Of a stretch of DNA of 20,608 nt, positions 1 through 9,241 are shown piece by piece (the stretch's first letter is position 1; the number at the start of each line of letters is the position of its first letter). This stretch comes from Blastocladiella britannica (taxonomy: Eukaryota; Blastocladiomycota; Blastocladiomycetes; Blastocladiales; Blastocladiaceae). The position numbers and the translations under genes are program-made. The stretch spans positions 1 to 20,608 of the forward strand of contig MU624847.1 of the NCBI GenBank assembly GCA_025349905.2, written 5' to 3'. The notes beneath the pieces were generated by a model that did not search any database, was not told the origin of the DNA, and worked only from the letters and a program-made list of their open reading frames with translations.

Positions 1-704
1 GCATTGCCTGTGCGTACGCGGCCGCATGGGCCGGGTGCATACCAGGTGGGATCCCGGGTGCGCCAGGTGGACCGCCGGCGCCGCCCATCGCGTACATGGG
101 GCCGTACATGCTCGGGTAAAAGCCACCGGCGCCACCAGGCATCATGCCGCCCGCCGGCATCATGGGCGATGGTGGGACGCCTTGCATTTCCGTTGTTGAC
201 GCGCGCTTCTTGCGCTTGCTGGACGAAGGCGACGGGGTGGCGGCGGTTGGTCGCGGCGAGGGCGGTGCCAGGTCGCGCTTGGAGGACGACGGCGACTTGC
301 TGGAAGTGGCAGCGGCCTTGGAGACGACAGGAGCGCCCACGCCGGCAGCGGCGGCGGCCAGCTTGGCCGGCTGCCGCTTGCTCCGGGCTGGAGGAGCCGG
401 CGCGACTTCTTCCTCGCTCTCGCTCTCAGACGCCTCCTCGCTGCCTGACCTTGACGACGCATCCTCATCGTTGTCGTCACCCGAGGCAGAGTCGCCCTCC
501 TCGGACTCGGAGGCATCATCGTCGTCACCAGACCCGCTCTCACTCCCGCTCCCAGTCTCGTCGTCGTCATCGTCACTGTCGGACGACAGCGCCGCCGGCA
601 CAGGTCCACCGCGCGAGTTGCCCATCATCGCGGGTGGAGCCGCGGTGGCGTACGGGAACGCGCGAGCCGCCATGGCCGCCGCGTACTGTTGTTGCTGCTG
701 CTGC

Positions 705-736
<32 letters not shown>

Positions 737-3700
737 CCACATGATCCGCTGCTGTTCCTGCTGCTGCTGCGCCGCCGCGGCCGCATACTGCTCACGGTCA
801 CGCGCGGCGGCCATTTCGCGCTCGCGGATCAGTGCCGCCTGGTGCATGGCGGCCGCGCGCTTGTCCTGCTCGCGCTTGTACGCCGACATTTCCTCCATGC
901 GTGCGCGCTCCTCGGCCATTTCTTTGGCGAGCTGGCGCTGCTCAAGCATCATCAGCCGTTCGCGGTCGCGCTCAAAGTCCATGGCCACGGGTTTGCCCGA
1001 TCCGGCGCCACGTTCCACCAGCTCGGCGACACCCGACGACGGATAGCCCGAGTACCGTTGCCGGCCCTGGGCGCGCGACTGCTCGCGTGCCGACACCACC
1101 GACAACAGCCCGGACGGTTCGCGGGCGTCGCGCTCTCGCGGGTTGGCGACTTGCAACAAGGGACCGCGCGGCCGCGCCTGCGCGGCGTACTGTGCCTCGA
1201 GCTCGCGCTGCCGCTGCGCCTGCTGGTACTGCCGCTGCGAGTCGAGCTGCGCGTAGTACTCTTGGCGCCGCTGCACCTCGTGCTGCTGCAGCAGCGACTG
1301 TTTGGGCCGTGACAGGAGCCCGCCAAACTGCACAAATTGCGGGACCAACGGCATCTCTTCCTCCTTGGCGTTGGTCGGCTGCGCGTGCGGGTTGGACAGG
1401 AGCGAGTTGGGCGCAAAGTCCGGCGGGAGCGCGGTGCCTGTGGCTGTGACGCCGGGCATGCCGCCGCGGCCGGTGGGCATGCCGCCGCCGCCGCCACTCG
1501 ACGCCGAGTCGGACCCGCCGCCGAGCCCGGCCATAAAGTCGATCGATATGGGATCAAACTGCGCCGTCCCTGGCCGGCCGCCCATACCAGCGCTCCCTGG
1601 TGGCAGCGGAATCGACGATAGGGCGGCGCCGTCCGAGTCGTCCGAATCCGTCTCCGAATCGACCTCGCTGTCTGAATCGGAGTCGGAGGTCGACTCGTCG
1701 TCACTCTCTCCCTCGGACTCGGTTGCGCCGTGGACCGCGACAGCGGGGAGTGGCTTGCCCTTGCCCTTGTCGCTCGATACTGCGCCATTCTTGGGCGAGG
1801 CGGACCGTCCAGTGACAACGGGAGCAGCAGGGGTATGGTCATCACTCTCGTCGCTGTCGTCGCTGTCGCTTTTACTGTCCTCCTCCTCTGACGAGTTGGT
1901 CGACTCGGACCCCGAGTGGTCAGCGGCAGGAGTAGGTGCGCTCCGCGGTTTGGTGGCAGGAGCCGCCACTCCAACGACGCTCGGCGGCCGCGGCGCATCG
2001 AGCTGGACGTCCGCGACGCCCTTGGCCACCTCTTCGACCGACAAGTGAGCGCGTGGCGTAGCATTAGCGTCCTTCTCGTGCTCGCTTTCCGCATCGCTAT
2101 CGCTATCGGAGCTGTCGCTATTGCTGCTGCTGCTGGCGGTCAAGTCGCCGTCCGACTCGGACGCGCTCTCGGACTCGGGGTCGGACGAGTCGCTTGGGAG
2201 TTGGGGCGCGCGGGTCGAGAACGCCATGGATCCGGGCCGGTTGGGCATACCCGACACGGGCCGTGCTGGCGCGGCACCGGCCGATGCCTGGCGCATGCGG
2301 GGGACCACAGCACCCGCGTGTCCCTCGGGCAGCAGCGTGGCCACGGGCGACGTGCGCGGCGACGGCGGCGCAACGTGAGCTCCGCCGCCGTTCATGATTG
2401 GCGGCACGTTGCTTGCTGTCGGTGGCAGTGGGGTGGGGAACGCAGCGGCAGCAACGCGGGCATCGGCCAGCATGCGTTCCAGCGCCGCTTTCGCATACGC
2501 TAGCTCACCGGCTTTACCCATGCGCGACACCACCACGATCGGGTCCAAGTACAGCGTGGATGCGCCGGCGCTGCCGCCGCGGCCGTGCTGGGTGGGTGGG
2601 GGCGTCACGCGCATCGGCGGCATGTCGGCCAGGGCGCCGGGACGGCGCGAAGAGACCGGCGGCGCGTCGTACAAGTGAAAGTGCGTGAATGCCGCCACTA
2701 GCATCGCAGCCATGTCCTGGGGCGAGGAACACATGCACAGCGCAAACGTCGGGGTTGCCACGGGGGACGCGGCATGTGGGTTCGTGACCAGGAGCGTACC
2801 CTCCAGTTTGCACAGCATCGAGAGGTCAATCAGGTGCGGGCGCTCTGGGTAGATCGCATATGCCTGGGATCGAAGGAATACTTGATTTTTTTTAGCACTT
2901 CCTTCTTTTTAACGGAAGAAAAGGAAAAGAAAAATAGAAAATACCTGGTATACGTTGGCCAAGGTCAGCACGGGCTGGTTCTTTTTCCCACCGGGTTTCT
3001 TGTCAGAAGCGTAAAACTTGGCCGTGGGTGCCAGATCGGTGCCCATGACGTGCGACTTGCGCTTGAGCAGCCCGCGCTGCTCCGTGACGACCCCGGGCCG
3101 CTCAATCACGCACCACAGGCGCTCCCAGTCGGTGGCACCCGAGTAGCGCACCTGCACCCACGCCTCGAACTTGGGGTCCTGAGACAGCGGCATCGACGCG
3201 ACCACGGGCCTGCGCAGCAGCGCGGCCGTGTAGCATTCGTGCAGCTTGGCAAACTCGAAGCACGCGAGCCGGATCGACGCGATCCACGCGTCGCGGTCGG
3301 CGGAAGACGCCGCCGCCAAGTGAATCAGGTTGCACCCGGCAGTATTGAGCGCCACCACGGGCGGGATAGCCCCGCTCGCCCCACCGTCGAGTGCGCGCGC
3401 GTCCGCGTCAGTGATGTTGATAAAGCTCGGCGGCGCCGACATCTTGACCGACGCGGCCCAGGTGGCCAGGTCCGAGGTCGCCACGTGGCCCATCCCGGCC
3501 GGCAGCGCCGATCCCGCCCGCGGAAGCGACATCACCGGCCAGAACGCCAGCACTGGCCCGACGTGCTCGACGTACCAGGTGGTCCACGGGGACTGCAACG
3601 CGCGGCCATCGGGTAGCTGCCAGTTGCACTTGCGCAGGACCCCCGCGCGGTACGGCTTGGCTGCGAACGAGGCAAAGTGGAGGGCAATGGGCGCCACGTC

Positions 3701-3950
3701 CGGTGGGGTTTCGGCGGGAATGGGTGGCGGGGTGAGCGCGGCCGGCGGCGGGAACGGGTGGGGTAGGGGCGCGGTGGCGATGGCCTGGGTAGTATCAATT
3801 GTATTTTTAGTCTGGGCTGATGTGGAGGTGGAGACGGGACATGTATACATCGGGGTCGGTGATGAGCAGACGCGGGTCGATGGTGGGCAGCGGCGGGGGC
3901 GCGTATGATGCCTGCTGCTGCTGCTGCAGTTGCTGCAGGTCAGAGTCCAT
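1..3950 (-). CDS. CAF120: Caf120/Skg3-type tandem PH-domain protein, C-terminus cut by window edge
   Basis: Model: exons 3849-3950, 2945-3784 and <2-2863, all joined in phase 0, with introns 3785-3848 (64 nt, GTATAC...CCCAG) and 2864-2944 (81 nt, GTATTT...CCCAG); 1268 residues are visible. A short Gln-rich leader precedes two PH-like modules at about residues 75-220 and 235-345. Recognisable family stretches are WTTWYVEHVGPVLAFW (101-116), FINITDADA (155-163), LHECYTAALLRR (215-226), FEAWVQVRY (240-248) and LWCVIE (257-262), and across intron 2 the family-typical VYQ/AYAIYPERP. In yeast, Caf120 associates with CCR4-NOT and Skg3 lies at bud sites. From about residue 430 the rest is predicted disordered: Ser/Asp/Glu-rich blocks, a coiled-coil-like Arg/Glu/Gln stretch (about 930-1020), 17 consecutive Gln (1024-1040) and a Met/Pro/Gly/Tyr/Ala-rich end. 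The start is the ATG at 3950; the open frame further upstream lacks coding character. Family assignment is firm; the exact orthologue is not. Confidence 0.85.
686..736 (-). repeat. CAG/CAA trinucleotide tract encoding Q17
   Basis: Seventeen in-frame CAG/CAA codons on the minus strand lie within the Caf120-like gene. CAA interruptions (at 689-694, 713-721) break the CAG run, which usually stabilises such tracts. Read on the plus strand the same bases give poly-Leu or poly-Cys frames, which are shadows. Confidence 0.95.
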
Positions 3951-4267
3951 GGCTGATCCTTGGTGACCGTTGTTTTGGTTTGGCAGTTGAAAGAGCTGCA
4001 AAATTGGTGGCGGTCTTGCTTCTTTGCCAACAGCGTGCAACCCACGAACTGGATGGGAACGGACGGCGGCACGAAAAAAGGAAAAAAAAGAGAAAGTGGG
4101 CGCGACTGCGGAATTCCTCTTTAAATCGCTCAAACCACTGCTGCACCTAATTGTGCCAATTGCCAAGTGCTGCCGACTGGGGTTGGCCAGGCAGCTGTTT
4201 CATCTTGTTGAGTTGAAGTCGCGACTCTCTCTTTGAAAAAATTCCTTAAAAAAAATTATCAACAAAC
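3951..4267. promoter_or_regulatory. divergent promoter between the Caf120-like and SR protein genes
   Basis: These 317 bases lie between two divergent start codons and are clearly less GC-rich than the flanking exons. A CCAAT box at 4156-4160 and a TATA-like TTTAAAT at 4120-4126 are the only recognisable elements. The last 60 bases before the SR start are rich in T and A runs, as in a fungal 5' leader. Element function is inferred from position alone. Confidence 0.4.
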
Positions 4268-5962
4268 ATGTCCGAGACTGGGTCGCGCCCTGTTGAGCCC
4301 ACGTCCATTTTCGTTGGTGTGTTGTCTTATTTCTATTCTATTTCTTCTATTGCAATAATAACATGTATAAAAACCAGGCCGCCTGCACGCCGACACGCGC
4401 CAGGAGGACCTCTCGCGCCTGTTTGAAAAGCATGGCAAAATCAAACGCTGCGACTTGAAGCGCGGTGGGTACGCCTTTGTCGAGTTTTTCGACTCGAACG
4501 ATGCTCGCAATGCCCTGGTGGAGGATGGTGCGCACTTGCTGGGCGAGTCTATTCGCGTCATGATGGCCAAGGTATGTTTTTTCTTTTTTTTCTTTATGCT
4601 TTATTTTATGCCAGCAGCGCCTGCCTGTCTGTCGGTTTCGGCACCCCGACGATGCATACATTGTTGTCCTTTGTCTGTTGTTGTTCCATCAACATCAACA
4701 ATGGGGCAACAACAATATGCATGTACACACGGATACATACACGCACACACGAAAAGAAGAGGAAACGAAGAAAAAAAGTGTCTTGCCCAAGGTACAAGCC
4801 CTGCTCAGCCTAAGCTCTCCACCCACCTCGCTCTCTTTTGCCGACCAAGTGTCTGCCTGCCTGCCCTGCTTGCACACGAAGGAAACACTCAAGAGAAGCC
4901 TGAAGCTCAGCCTGCCTGGCTTGTATACCTTGTGTTTGATGTATTTTTTTTCTTCTTGATGCTTTTTTGTCGCGTTGTTGTGTTGTGCTATTTGTTTGTT
5001 GATGTCTGGGTGTTGTCCACACACGTTCTTATCATTAAACTTGCGCTCACACACTTGTGAATCAAAAGGCCCGCATGGCGGATCCTGGCACCAACGGATG
5101 GTACATCTGTCTTTTTTTTTATTTCTCCATCTCACATACTCATACAAACACAAATACAAACAGCTTCCGTTGCGGTTCGTCCGAGCACTGGTCCAAGAAC
5201 TGCCCCTCCCGCGAGGAGGATCGCGGTCTTGGCCTGCCCAAGGTGCGCGTCTTCTTTTTCCATTCCTTTTGTTTATCTAGTGACTCACACAGCTCCTGGC
5301 CGCGTATCCTTCCCCATGCAGTGGCAGATGGCCGGCGCCCGTGGCCGCTCCCGGTCGCCGCCACCGCGGTCGCGTGGTGGCAGCTACTCGTCGCGCCGCT
5401 ACTCTCGGTCGCGGTCGCGCAGTCCTGCCCACCGCTCGTCGCGGTCGCGCCGTTACTCGCGCAGTCGCTCCCGCAGTCCGGGTTACCGCCGTTCGTCGCG
5501 TCGCGTATGTTTTTATACGTTCTTTGGAAATACATTTCAACTCACTCGGCATTTGCATTATGATCACTTAGGACCGCTCGCGCTCGCGTAGCCGTTCGCC
5601 GCCGCGTCGCTCGCGTCGTGTACGTCCATTAATTCCACCTCTTTTGACAGCAACAGCGTAGAACTCACCGCATTCTTTCAATTTCACTCCAGGACCGCTC
5701 GCGTTCTCGCAGCCGCTCGCGTGATCGCCACCACCGGTCGTCGCGCCGTGATCGCTCGTCCTCACGCGACCGTCGTGGCCGTTCCCCGAGCCCGCGCCGG
5801 GACCGTGATGGCGGCCGGTCGGGGTCGCACCGCGATGACGGCGAGGAGCGTGCGCCGTCGCACTCGCGCAGCCCGTCACCGGCAGCCGCGGTGGACCACA
5901 TGGAAGGCGTGCGCGGTCGCTCGCTGTCGCGGTCGCCGAGCATTGAGCGCATCGAAGGTTGA
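4268..5962 (+). CDS. SR splicing factor: RRM, CCHC zinc knuckle, RS domain (SRSF7/RSZ type)
   Basis: Seven exons: 4268-4316, 4378-4571, 5069-5100, 5164-5242, 5322-5504, 5572-5619, 5693-5962; 284 aa, stop TGA. The RRM (residues 13-81) has RNP2 IFVGRL (14-19) and RNP1 RGGYAFVEF (45-53). A CX2CX4HX4C zinc knuckle follows at C92, C95, H100, C105; its first Cys codon is restored only by splicing 5100 to 5164, which strongly supports that intron. Residues 119-284 are an RS domain of RSRSRS/SRSP blocks mixed with Asp-Arg repeats. RRM-knuckle-RS is the order of animal SRSF7 and plant RSZ proteins, which bind exonic enhancers, promote spliceosome assembly and help mRNA export from the nucleus; SR kinases should phosphorylate the tail. 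Introns are 61, 497, 63, 79, 67 and 73 nt, so the second is exceptional. The 16-codon exon 6 can be skipped without a frameshift. Confidence 0.88.
4572..5068 (+). other. unusually long intron 2 of the SR gene
   Basis: GTATGT donor after AAG (K81) and CAAAAG acceptor before GCC; 497 nt, against 51-83 nt for all other introns here. It is T-rich, with a purine-rich GAAAAGAAGAGGAAACGAAG block at 4750-4769 that resembles a splicing enhancer. If retained, the SR frame stays open for 162 codons to TGA at 5058-5060. An internal AG/GT-bounded segment, 4618-4791, is 174 nt (58 codons) and open in frame. No RNA evidence is available to tell a plain intron from a regulated one. Confidence 0.7.
5572..5721 (+). 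repeat. duplicated RS-domain exon start (exons 6 and 7)
   Basis: Exon 6 (from 5572) and exon 7 (from 5693) both begin GACCGCTCGCG and stay nearly identical for about 27 bases, differing mainly at third codon positions; both encode DRSRSRSRS. Both exons follow phase-0 introns, so either can follow exon 5 in frame. This fits a small exon duplication, although RS codons are repetitive anyway. Confidence 0.6.
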
Positions 5963-6306
5963 TTGTGCTCATTATTTTTTTTTTTCTCCTCTTTTTATTG
6001 TTCTTGGCTATGGCCCTGGCCGTTAGGTGGTGATCGTAATTTTCTTGAATGCTAAGTCCTATTTTGTCCTCAATTCTGTCCTCGGCAAATTGTGGTGGTT
6101 GTGTTCCCACAAAGCTAGCAAAACGCGATCAAACGGATGTCTCTGATCCTCCCCTTCTTTCCTCGTTCCAGCTTTTTGAAGACAAGAAAAAACCGAACGG
6201 AACTCAGCGAGTTAAGGCCAGCCAGTTTATTTCGTCGGTCTCTCCCTCTCTTTCGTCGTTTCCCTCTTCATATTCCAAATATCATACAACAACAACAAGA
6301 ACAAAA
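5963..6306 (+). other. intergenic region: SR 3' end and leader of the next gene
   Basis: Two same-strand genes are separated by 344 bases. The left part is T-rich (5981-6000) and probably carries the SR 3' UTR, but has no AATAAA. The right part ends in a CAA-repeat leader (about 6287-6305) just before the next ATG. An in-frame upstream ATG at 6049 would add 86 residues, but that stretch is AT-rich with no coding bias, so I treat it as untranslated. Confidence 0.5.
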
Positions 6307-7451
6307 ATGAACAACCAGTTCACGAACCCCCCTCCTGAATCCCCGACCAGGAAACAACACCATGTCGACCAAGTGGGAGGAGGAGCGCAGCCGTTGACGA
6401 CTCCACCGATGACGCCGACTATGGGTGCGGCAATGGCGGCGATCCCTCCTGCCGCCGATCCGCAGACGCCGCTCAAGACGCGTTCGCGCACGGTTTCGGC
6501 GCACTCATGGCCTCCCCCTGCTTCACCAGCCATTGGGCTCCCCAATAGATACACGAACACCAGTGAGCCCCGCGTGCTCGTGGGATCCGCGGCGGAAGAC
6601 AATGTGCGGGCTCTAGCCACCGAGCTCGGTCAGTCCATGTTTCGCAATGTGAGCGCGTCGCGCGCTTCGTACGTTTTGTTCTTTTTCTTTGTATACTTCA
6701 CTTCAGTGAGACTGATATCTAAACCAACTTAACTGCCAGGATCTTTCTCGATCCGGTCGTCTCGGGTCGCTTTGTATCGATGCCTCATATTGTTGCGTTG
6801 GATCATTTGATGACTTCCCTCATAGCAAGGCGCTTACTTTGAATCATCTGAAATAGGGTGCGTCCACGGGACCGGACGCCAACGCCCTGATGCGGCTGGT
6901 AGAAGAGACCCTCAGGCCCGGGATTGGCCTGCTCACCACCCCTACCGCCACCGTGGACTCGCTGCAGTCGTTTGGATCCATGATCATGGATCGGATTCTC
7001 GAAGGTACTTTTCTCTTTTTCCGATCACCGACTTGTGTGGCTGTGAGACTAAAATCAATTTTACAAAAAAAAAGATACCCACGCTACCAACTACCTCTCG
7101 CACGCGCTGGCCACGGTGCGGCTCGGCAAGACGAGTTCGGACGCGACCGAGGATATGGCGACCGATCCGACCCTCAAGGCGCTGAGCGACGAGTTCCCGC
7201 TGTTTCTCGAAGTCAACATCATGGTGGCGCGCGCGGCCGCCGTCATGTCGGCCAGCAGCAGCCCCTCGAAAGCGCAACTTGGCAGCAGCGGTAACGCTGT
7301 TGCCGCTGCCGCTGCCGCTGCCGCCGCCAAGACACAGGATCCCACCACTGCGGCCATCACGTCAAATCCTGGAACCGATGCGCACATTGGGATCCTGCTC
7401 GAGTCTACCAGCTGCCCCGCCGCGTATCTCATTTGCGAGAGAACCATTTGA
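6307..7451 (+). CDS. hypothetical protein, 306 aa, four exons
   Basis: I do not recognise this protein. Exons 6307-6668, 6740-6773, 6857-7004 and 7075-7451 join in frame (921 nt with TGA); introns are 71, 83 and 70 nt. The start ATG follows ACAAAA, a good fungal context. Residues 1-100 are Pro/Thr/Ser/Met-rich and look disordered. From about residue 95 to 225 the sequence is globular and helix-prone (ATELGQSMF, LMRLVEETLRPG, FGSMIMDRILE, NYLSHALATVRLG, FPLFLEVNIMVARAAAV). A Ser/Ala linker with an alanine run (GCx codons about 7300-7329) precedes a short C-terminal segment ending YLICERTI. No transmembrane segment, signal peptide or catalytic motif is evident. The 34-nt exon 2 is the least certain part; it gives the continuous reading SIFLDPVVSGRFGAST. 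The helix-rich core could mediate protein contacts, but no function is assigned. Confidence 0.65.
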
Positions 7452-7566
7452 AACAATTAACAAAAAATAATAAATGTTACAAAAGAGTTTTTTTTTCACC
7501 AGGAATTGGAGTTGATGGAAGGGGAAGGGGGAAAGAAGGACATGATGCAGAGAGAAGGAAGTCTGC
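7452..7566. terminator. convergent 3' region with a poly(A) signal for the plus-strand gene
   Basis: These 115 bases separate the stop codons of the hypothetical gene (plus) and the PRPP synthetase gene (minus). AATAAA at 7469-7474, 18 bases past the plus-strand stop, is a good polyadenylation signal candidate, followed by a T-run at 7488-7496. I see no AATAAA for the minus-strand gene, so its 3' end may overlap this region. Confidence 0.5.
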
Positions 7567-9075
7567 TTAATGAACAATCGGGACGACACCGTACAAGAAC
7601 GAGACAGACTAGAAGGATAAAAGAGAATGTGAGATGAGTTGCAACAAGTACAACAAAAGAGAAATGAGTACATACCTCGCCATTGTGGATCCGGCGAATA
7701 CTCTCGGCAAACAGCGGCGCCAGATCAAACACTTTAATCTTGCCCTTGACCCCCGTCATTTCTTCGGCCAGCCGCACGTGCTCGTCCTGCGGGACCGAGT
7801 TGCTGACAATCAGCGTGTCAATGGGCGATCGGGCCAGGCGCAGCAACGCATCGCCCGACATGATCCCGTGGGTGACCAGCGCGTAAACTTTCGACGCGCC
7901 GTTCTGCGACAGCACGTGGGCGGCGCGAGTCAGCGTGTGGCAACTATTTCAACGTTCTTGTAAAGTCAATAAAAGAAAACCGAGACAAAAGAAATATAAA
8001 GCGTACGTGTCGGCCATGTCGTCAATCATGATGACGACCTTTTCTTTCACGTTGCCCACCAGTGTCAACGATGCGGTCGCGTGGCGGCGGTCTTTGTGAA
8101 TCAACGCAAACGGCATGTTGAGCGCATCGGCAATGGCCGTGGCCCGCTTGGCGCCGCCCGCGTCGGGAGAGACAATCACTGCCTCGCGCCACTCTGGGAT
8201 CTTTTCGGTGATGTACTTGTAGAACAGCGGGAAGCTCTGCAGGTTGTCGACGGGGATGTCGCTATATACCCATTACCATATCAGTATTTCCGGTTGATAA
8301 AAATGAATCGGAGAATAGCGTACAAGAAGCCCTGGAACTGCGGATGGTGCATGTCCAAGGTGATAATGTGCTCGGCCCCCGCCGCCACCAGCATGTCGGC
8401 AATCAGGGTTCCGGGCTTGGCGGTCCACACCTTGTACCCAGCCGACGCGGCTTGGCGTGGGCCCGCGGCGGTGGCAACGATCCCGTCGGCCATACCAGCG
8501 ACGGTGGTAGTGGGACTGGTGGGCTCCGGAATGACCGCAGCAGAGGTCCTGGCGTCGCTGCTCAGAGTAGCGACCGACAGCGCCGAGGCAGCAGGCAACG
8601 GGTCCGCCGCCAGTCGCTTGGTAGGCGAAGGAGACCGAGACGGCGGGACCGACGGCGCGTTGGAGTGCGACGGCGCCAAGTGCGGGTGCGGGAACGGCAT
8701 CCCTTGCATTTCCTGCAGCTTGGCGCACGCTTCCGGGGTCAACCGAGTGAGCGGCATGCCATTGCGCTTGTACGGAGCGTCCGGCTGCCGCGAATACGGG
8801 AACAGCGGGAGCACCACCGTGATCTTGCGTGCCGACGCAATCTTGCAGGCCGAGACCATGATCAGCAGCTCCATCAGCTTGTCGTTGACGTTCCCGCACG
8901 CTGGTTGCACGATAAACACGTCGGCGCCCCGAACCGACTCGTTGATCTCCACGTTGGACTCGCCGTTCGCAAACTTGGACATCTTCACCGCCGACGGCTT
9001 GAGGGCCAGACGAGCACAAATGTCGGCGGTGAGCTCCGGGTGCGAGCTGCCGCCGAGGATAATGAGGTCGCGCAT
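7567..9075 (-). CDS. PRS: ribose-phosphate pyrophosphokinase with Prs5-like insert
   Basis: Exons 8324-9075, 8007-8261, 7676-7943 and 7567-7608 (1317 nt, 438 aa); introns 62, 63 and 67 nt. The enzyme transfers pyrophosphate from ATP to ribose-5-phosphate, giving PRPP for purine, pyrimidine, His and Trp synthesis in the cytosol. Visible signatures: KFANGE near residue 39, FPYSRQPD (92-99) in the ATP-binding part, the PRS signature [16 protein letters not shown] (241-257 region, rebuilt by splicing), SPDAGGAKR (282-290) and the PRPP loop DDMADT (331-336, also rebuilt by splicing). The end, GESVSFLYG, is family-typical and needs the fourth, 42-nt exon. About 110 Pro/Ser/Thr/Ala-rich residues (about 100-212) interrupt the fold after FPYSRQPD. 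Yeast Prs1 and Prs5 also carry non-homologous regions, and this insertion point looks most like Prs5. Catalytic residues appear intact. Paralogue identity is uncertain. Confidence 0.9.
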
Positions 9076-9241
9076 TCTTATTTTACTGTTTCCTTGAGGT
9101 ACGCTGTGGGCCGTTGCGTGGGCTCCTGTTGTTGCGCTGCGGTCAATGGAAAAAATGAAAGAGAGCGAAATAATCCCGACCAGTCCCGACCAACCAACAC
9201 GCAGCCGGCTCTTTCCGACTGATCCAAAAAAAAATCCAAAA
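9076..9241. promoter_or_regulatory. short divergent promoter between PRS and ALG9
   Basis: Only 166 bases separate the two start codons, so 5' leaders and core promoters must be compact or overlapping. Short A runs lie just before the ALG9 ATG (9227-9242), and a T/A stretch precedes the PRS ATG. I see no clear TATA box. Confidence 0.4.

Noticed and set aside
144..1046. Long plus-strand frame with poly-Cys/Ser text
   Set aside because: It is antisense to the Caf120-like exon; its runs are the reverse reading of the CAG and Ser/Asp/Glu codons, and it has no family features.
952..2094. 380-codon minus-strand frame of Arg/Thr/Ser-rich text
   Set aside because: It is out of frame with the exon that continues the PH-domain protein in phase from 2863. 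That true frame is open to the left edge and has the better protein composition.
4572..5068. Intron-encoded snoRNA in the long SR intron
   Set aside because: Scattered TGATG-like and CTGA-like words exist, but not as a correctly spaced C/D pair with a closing stem, and no H/ACA hairpins are evident by eye.
6049..6306. In-frame N-terminal extension of the hypothetical gene from the ATG at 6049
   Set aside because: AT-rich with no third-position bias and a CAA-repeat leader; more likely 5' UTR.
8344..9222. Long plus-strand frame over the PRPP synthetase exon
   Set aside because: Shadow of the strongly G/C-third-position coding strand; no recognisable protein, while the minus strand carries all PRS signatures.
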